Below the pieces are notes generated by a model that did no database searches, was not told the DNA's origin, and worked only from the letters and a program-made list of their open reading frames with translations. Of a DNA stretch of 64,000 bases, positions 60,718 through 64,000 are shown piece after piece (position 1 is the stretch's first letter; each line of letters opens with the position of its first letter). The stretch is from Flavobacterium sp. SH_e. GTDB lineage: Bacteria > Bacteroidota > Bacteroidia > Flavobacteriales > Flavobacteriaceae. The DNA is taken from NCBI RefSeq assembly GCF_025717045.1, contig NZ_JAOVZN010000001.1:598232-662231 (forward strand). Reading direction: 5' to 3'. A program made the position numbers and the translations under genes.

Positions 60718-60732
60718 CAGAATATTTTTCTG
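60718..60732. promoter_or_regulatory. candidate Lrp-binding site
   Basis: CAGAATATTTTTCTG fits the E. coli Lrp consensus YAGHAWATTWTDCTR at all 15 positions. It is a near-palindrome (ACAGAA-5-TTCTGT with flanks) and lies between the divergent lrp-like and ald genes. Confidence 0.6.
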
Positions 60733-60800
60733 TAAAAGTAAAAAATAAAATAATATTTTCTTATTTATTAAGCATTAAACCATAATTTATTCTCTATCTG

Positions 60801-60808
60801 TAGATTTG
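60801..60808 (+). promoter_or_regulatory. -7 promoter box upstream of ald
   Basis: TAGATTTG matches TAnnTTTG, 37 bases before the ald start. The -33 region lacks TTTG, as might be expected of an activated promoter. Confidence 0.5.
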
Positions 60809-60845
60809 TAAAACAATTTCAATAAAAACAAAAAAATATAACAAA

Positions 60846-61964
60846 ATGATAATAGGTGTTCCTAAAGAAATAAAAAATAACGAAAACAGAGTTGCTTTAA
60901 CTCCTGCAGGTGTTTCTGAAATGAAAAAACACGGACATACAGTTTATGTTCAATCTACTGCTGGTTTAGGAAGCGGTTTCGCTGACGCAGAATACGCTGA
61001 AGCTGGTGCAATTGTTTTACCAACTATTGAAGAAGTTTATGCTATTGCAGAAATGATCATCAAAGTAAAAGAACCAATTGCTTCTGAATACTCATTGATC
61101 AAAAAAGATCAATTATTATTCACATATTTCCACTTTGCTTCTTCTGAGGAATTAACTCATGCAATGCTTGAAAAAGGAGCTGTTTGTTTAGCTTACGAAA
61201 CTGTAGAAAAAACAGACAGAAGTTTACCATTATTAGTTCCAATGTCTGAAGTTGCAGGTCGTATGGCAATTCAACAAGGAGCAAAATACCTTGAAAAACC
61301 ATTAAAAGGAAGAGGAATTCTTTTAGGAGGTGTTCCAGGTGTTCCACCAGCAAAAGTATTAGTTTTAGGTGGAGGAATCGTAGGAACTCAAGCTGCTAAA
61401 ATGGCTGCTGGATTAGGTGCTCAGGTTACTATTATGGACTTAAGCTTACCACGTTTACGTCAATTAGATGACATTATGCCAGCTAACGTAAATACAGAAA
61501 TGTCTAATCATTATAATATCACAAGAGCAATTAAAGATGCTGACTTAATTGTTGGAGCGGTTTTAATTCCAGGAGCAAAAGCGCCTCACTTGATTACTCG
61601 TGATATGCTTAAATTAATGCGTCCAGGAACTGTTGTTGTTGACGTAGCTGTAGATCAAGGTGGATGTATCGAAACTTGTACTCCTACAACTCACGAAAAC
61701 CCAACTTTCATTATTGACGATATCGTTCACTACTGTGTAGCTAATATGCCAGGAGCTGTTCCTTACACTTCTACTTTAGCTTTAACAAATGCAACTTTAC
61801 CATACGCTGTACAATTAGCAAATAAAGGATGGGAAAAAGCTTGTGCAGAAAATGAAGAACTGAAAAAAGGATTAAACGTAGCTAATGGAAAAATCCTATA
61901 CAAAGGAGTTGCTGAAGCTTGGAATCTTCCTTTTAACGAAGAAATAGTATTAGCAAACGCATAG
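60846..61964 (+). CDS. ald: alanine dehydrogenase
   Basis: Ald interconverts L-alanine and pyruvate plus ammonia, using NAD. The 372-residue protein begins MIIGVPKEIKNNENRVALTP. R15, K75 (IIKVKEP) and H96 (TYFHFAS) are the family's substrate-binding and catalytic residues. The NAD loop is LGGGIVGTQAAKMAAGLGAQ, followed by VVDVAVDQGGCIE. Divergent from an Lrp/AsnC regulator gene, with an Lrp-consensus site between. A terminator lies 39 bases downstream. Confidence 0.96.
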   Translation: MIIGVPKEIKNNENRVALTPAGVSEMKKHGHTVYVQSTAGLGSGFADAEYAEAGAIVLPTIEEVYAIAEMIIKVKEPIASEYSLIKKDQLLFTYFHFASSEELTHAMLEKGAVCLAYETVEKTDRSLPLLVPMSEVAGRMAIQQGAKYLEKPLKGRGILLGGVPGVPPAKVLVLGGGIVGTQAAKMAAGLGAQVTIMDLSLPRLRQLDDIMPANVNTEMSNHYNITRAIKDADLIVGAVLIPGAKAPHLITRDMLKLMRPGTVVVDVAVDQGGCIETCTPTTHENPTFIIDDIVHYCVANMPGAVPYTSTLALTNATLPYAVQLANKGWEKACAENEELKKGLNVANGKILYKGVAEAWNLPFNEEIVLANA

Positions 61965-62003
61965 TGCTAATACTTATATAAGTGCTTACTAAGTCACTAC
62001 AAT

Positions 62004-62031
62004 AAAGGCTTTTCTTAATTGAAAAGCCTTT
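62004..62031 (+). terminator. intrinsic terminator after ald
   Basis: AAAGGCTTTTC pairs perfectly with GAAAAGCCTTT over a six-base loop and is followed by more T's. Confidence 0.86.
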
Positions 62032-62042
62032 TTTTATTGTAT

Positions 62043-62072
62043 AAAAAAACCTGCCTTTAAGAGACAGGTTTT
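62043..62072 (-). terminator. intrinsic terminator after pafA
   Basis: AAAACCTG-CCT and AG-ACAGGTTTT form a stem with one mismatch around TTAAG. On the minus strand it is followed by a T-run, just past the pafA stop. Confidence 0.7.
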
Positions 62073-62077
62073 AAAAT

Positions 62078-63697
62078 TTATTTTTTATCGTTTAGAACTT
62101 CAGTCATTACTTTAGCTTCAGTTCCATTTGGAAAAGTAACTTTAATCTTTTGAGCAATTGTTGGGGCAATCTCTGTAATTGCTTTTTTATCATAAGATTC
62201 TCCTTTTTTAATATGCCACCCGTAAAAAATTGCAGGAACATGAGTGTCATAAGCATAAATGGTTCCATGAGATGTTCCAGTAGTAGCATATTCAATGACA
62301 CCCGGTTTATCAACAATAACTAAATCTCCATTTTGTGTAACATCATAACCTTTTGCAACAAAATTTAAAGAATAATCATTTCCAGCATTCGCTAAAACTT
62401 CTTCTTCAGTATAAACTTTTTTAACTTGTGGTTGAGCAATTAAAAACTCTTTAAAAACTTGTTTCACCTTAGCAAGTTCTAAGCCTTTATCTTTAATTAC
62501 TTGTCTATTGAAGAAAATATTAAAATTTGAATAGTTTTGAATTAGATCAACACCAAAAGTCTTAGTAGAGAAATCTTGCAGACTTTTTCTAACCTCTTTT
62601 GAAGGATAATTATCTACATTATATTTACGGTCTTTTAAATAAATTACATTTTCGGCACCAGCATGATCAGCAGTTAAGAAAAGTAAATAGTTTCCTTTAC
62701 CAACTGCTTTATCAAGATAATCTAAGAAATCAGCAATTGTCTGATCTAATCTTAAATAAGTATCCTGAAGTTCCATAGATCTTGGTCCAAGTAAATGACC
62801 TACGTAATCTGTAGAAGAAAAACTTACCGTAAGGAAATCTGTTATATTATCTTTACCCAATTCTTCTTTTTCAATCGCTCTTTTTGCAAATTCAGCTAAT
62901 AAATCGTTACCGTATGGCGTTGCTCGGATAACTCCTGCATCGTTTTTCTCATACATAGATTTTAAATCATATGGAAAAACTGGAGTAGCACTTCCATATA
63001 ATTTACCTTCATACGGATTGTTGTCAGGAAGACTCTCATTGTAAACTGAAACAGGCTTATATAAATCCCAACCTTTATTAATATATTTTAAGTAATTTCT
63101 CTCGTTATTGAATTCTGTTACCCAATCAGGCAATTTTTCGCCATAAAAAGTACTAGAAATAAAAGAACCTGTTTTACTATACCAAAATGCCCAGTTTGCA
63201 AAATGTCCCGCAGGAAGAATAGCACCACGGTCTTTTAAACTCATCCCGATTACTTTTCCGTTAAAATTAGTAGCCATTCTTACTTCATCTGTAATAGTTG
63301 TACTTTGAAGGTTTTTTGGTGACATCGCGCCCTCTTCTGCTGTACCATCACCTACTGTTTTAACACCAGCATCATCAGTACAGTACGTTTCTTTACCAAG
63401 CGTTCTACTAAACCATTCGTTACCAACAATTCCGTGTGTAGCTGGAGTTGTCCCAGTGTAGATCGAAGCATGTCCAGGAGCTGTATAAGTAGGCATATAA
63501 TTGTAATGCATATTCTGGAAAGTAAATCCATCATTCATTAATCTTTTAAAGCCGTTTGGAGAAAAATCATCTGAAAAGCGATATAAATATTCCATTTTCA
63601 TTTGATCGACAACTATACCCACAACTAACTTTGGACGTTGTTGCGCACTCAAACCTGTTACAGCGAGAAGTGCTAACAATAAAATATTTTTCTTCAT
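62078..63697 (-). CDS. pafA: PafA-type alkaline phosphatase
   Basis: I start at ATG 63697 (MKKNILLLALLAVTGLSAQQ, a signal peptide); a longer frame adds eight residues. The 539-residue periplasmic enzyme keeps the active site of Elizabethkingia PafA with a constant offset of seven residues: D31, nucleophile T72 (YTAPGHAS), N93 (GNEWFS), K155 and R157 (SLKDRG). C-terminal metal ligands lie in LTADHAGAENV and GTSHG. It hydrolyses phosphate monoesters at the cell surface and is usually phosphate-regulated in this phylum. Confidence 0.94.
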   Translation of the reverse strand: MKKNILLLALLAVTGLSAQQRPKLVVGIVVDQMKMEYLYRFSDDFSPNGFKRLMNDGFTFQNMHYNYMPTYTAPGHASIYTGTTPATHGIVGNEWFSRTLGKETYCTDDAGVKTVGDGTAEEGAMSPKNLQSTTITDEVRMATNFNGKVIGMSLKDRGAILPAGHFANWAFWYSKTGSFISSTFYGEKLPDWVTEFNNERNYLKYINKGWDLYKPVSVYNESLPDNNPYEGKLYGSATPVFPYDLKSMYEKNDAGVIRATPYGNDLLAEFAKRAIEKEELGKDNITDFLTVSFSSTDYVGHLLGPRSMELQDTYLRLDQTIADFLDYLDKAVGKGNYLLFLTADHAGAENVIYLKDRKYNVDNYPSKEVRKSLQDFSTKTFGVDLIQNYSNFNIFFNRQVIKDKGLELAKVKQVFKEFLIAQPQVKKVYTEEEVLANAGNDYSLNFVAKGYDVTQNGDLVIVDKPGVIEYATTGTSHGTIYAYDTHVPAIFYGWHIKKGESYDKKAITEIAPTIAQKIKVTFPNGTEAKVMTEVLNDKK

Positions 63698-64000
63698 ATT
63701 TAAAAAGTAATTTAAACACAAAAATACTTATTCATATCCAAAAAGTCTAAAGTATCAATGTTTAACCACAAACAATTGACTATAATTTAACAGTTTTAAA
63801 ACTGTCCTCCTTAAACATCCGACGTTTCCCTCTCAATCATGCCGCCAACTGTATCTTTTTCGTTATTATTTTAAGATATTAAAAAGAGGTCTGCTGCCTT
63901 CGATCAAAAGTACACAGAGGGATTATTAACGCGGCGGGGCACATCTGAATCATACTTTTACAATCTGGATTCCTTCAGGCCATCAAAAACAAAAAAATCC
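63698..64000. other. gene-free right edge with unusual composition
   Basis: Upstream of pafA no gene is found to the window edge. ACAGTTTTAAAACTGT (63790-63805) is a perfect 16-bp palindrome. From about 63806 the sequence becomes visibly richer in G and C (for example GCGGCGGGGCACATC near 63931), unlike the other intergenic gaps. All frames are short, so it may be a repeat or structured RNA rather than protein coding. Confidence 0.45.

Noticed and set aside
63556..63750. Plus-strand open frame of 64 codons at the pafA start
   Set aside because: It lies antisense to the pafA signal peptide and N-terminus and shows no protein features.
1..64000. Prophage, integrative element or defence island
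   Set aside because: No integrase, phage structural, restriction, toxin-antitoxin or transposase genes were seen, and codon and base use look even across the genes.

Overview
The window looks like the chromosome of a Flavobacterium-type member of the Bacteroidota. It is AT-rich. Promoters, where visible, carry the Bacteroidota -7 box TAnnTTTG (with a full TTTG, 21 nt, TACTTTTG case before grpE) rather than a sigma70 -10/-35. Shine-Dalgarno sequences are weak. The gene content is typical of the phylum: a half-zinc-finger DnaJ, a PafA-type phosphatase, SusC-style carboxypeptidase-regulatory/plug domains and an N-terminally extended GAPDH. No phage, IS, integrase or CRISPR array was found, so this is mostly core chromosome. 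One tRNA (Trp) and no rRNA are present.

Layout. 1-1.9 kb (minus): a tight three-gene cassette of APS kinase, aspartyl/asparaginyl hydroxylase-like oxygenase and PAPS sulfotransferase, cut by the window edge. 2-15.5 kb: class III sirtuin without zinc cysteines, purB, a CPA2 antiporter, 1-Cys peroxiredoxin, an AEC permease, an Rrf2/NmrA-like regulator-enzyme pair with shared operator-like repeats, meaB, an LTA-synthase-like phosphatase, a MATE exporter and a small outer-membrane barrel. 15.7-22.6 kb (plus): an unknown beta-rich protein, then ECF sigma factor, a membrane protein ending in TonB-plug-like sequence, and a secreted plug-vWA fusion without a barrel, followed by a LURP-one-like protein, an SDR and an Sm-like hypothetical. 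22.8-36.3 kb (minus): mtaB, an acetyltransferase, a Cof-type phosphatase, a frameshifted DUF2007 gene, an alpha/beta hydrolase, a RecA1-only DEAD-like protein, an NtrC-like regulator lacking a DNA-binding domain, an ABC-2 exporter, dnaJ/grpE, tRNA-Trp and hisS.

36.5-48.2 kb: a MacB-like permease, prmC, ribD overlapping a HAD phosphatase, yigZ, a thioesterase, dnaA, an LMW-PTP, an RsmI-like methylase, a TonB-C protein, a methionine aminotransferase and an SDR. 48.4-53.3 kb (plus): udk, a DivIC/FtsB protein, then methylmalonyl-CoA mutase small and large subunits with a tiny membrane protein between them; their chaperone meaB lies about 40 kb away. 53.4-63.7 kb: a lysozyme-fold protein, mltG/GNAT/dapF, an HtrA protease, extended GAPDH, and a divergent Lrp/alanine dehydrogenase pair with a perfect match to the Lrp consensus between them, then pafA.

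A striking background feature is that many intergenic gaps hold a short-word repeat arm facing its imperfect reverse complement. At least ten sequence families are present, several repeated within the window. Together with ordinary hairpin terminators they account for most of the larger gaps. The best candidates for new biology are the sulfotransferase/oxygenase/APS-kinase cassette, the sigma/plug-tail/plug-vWA module, the membrane microprotein inside the mutase operon, and the structured intergenic repeats.
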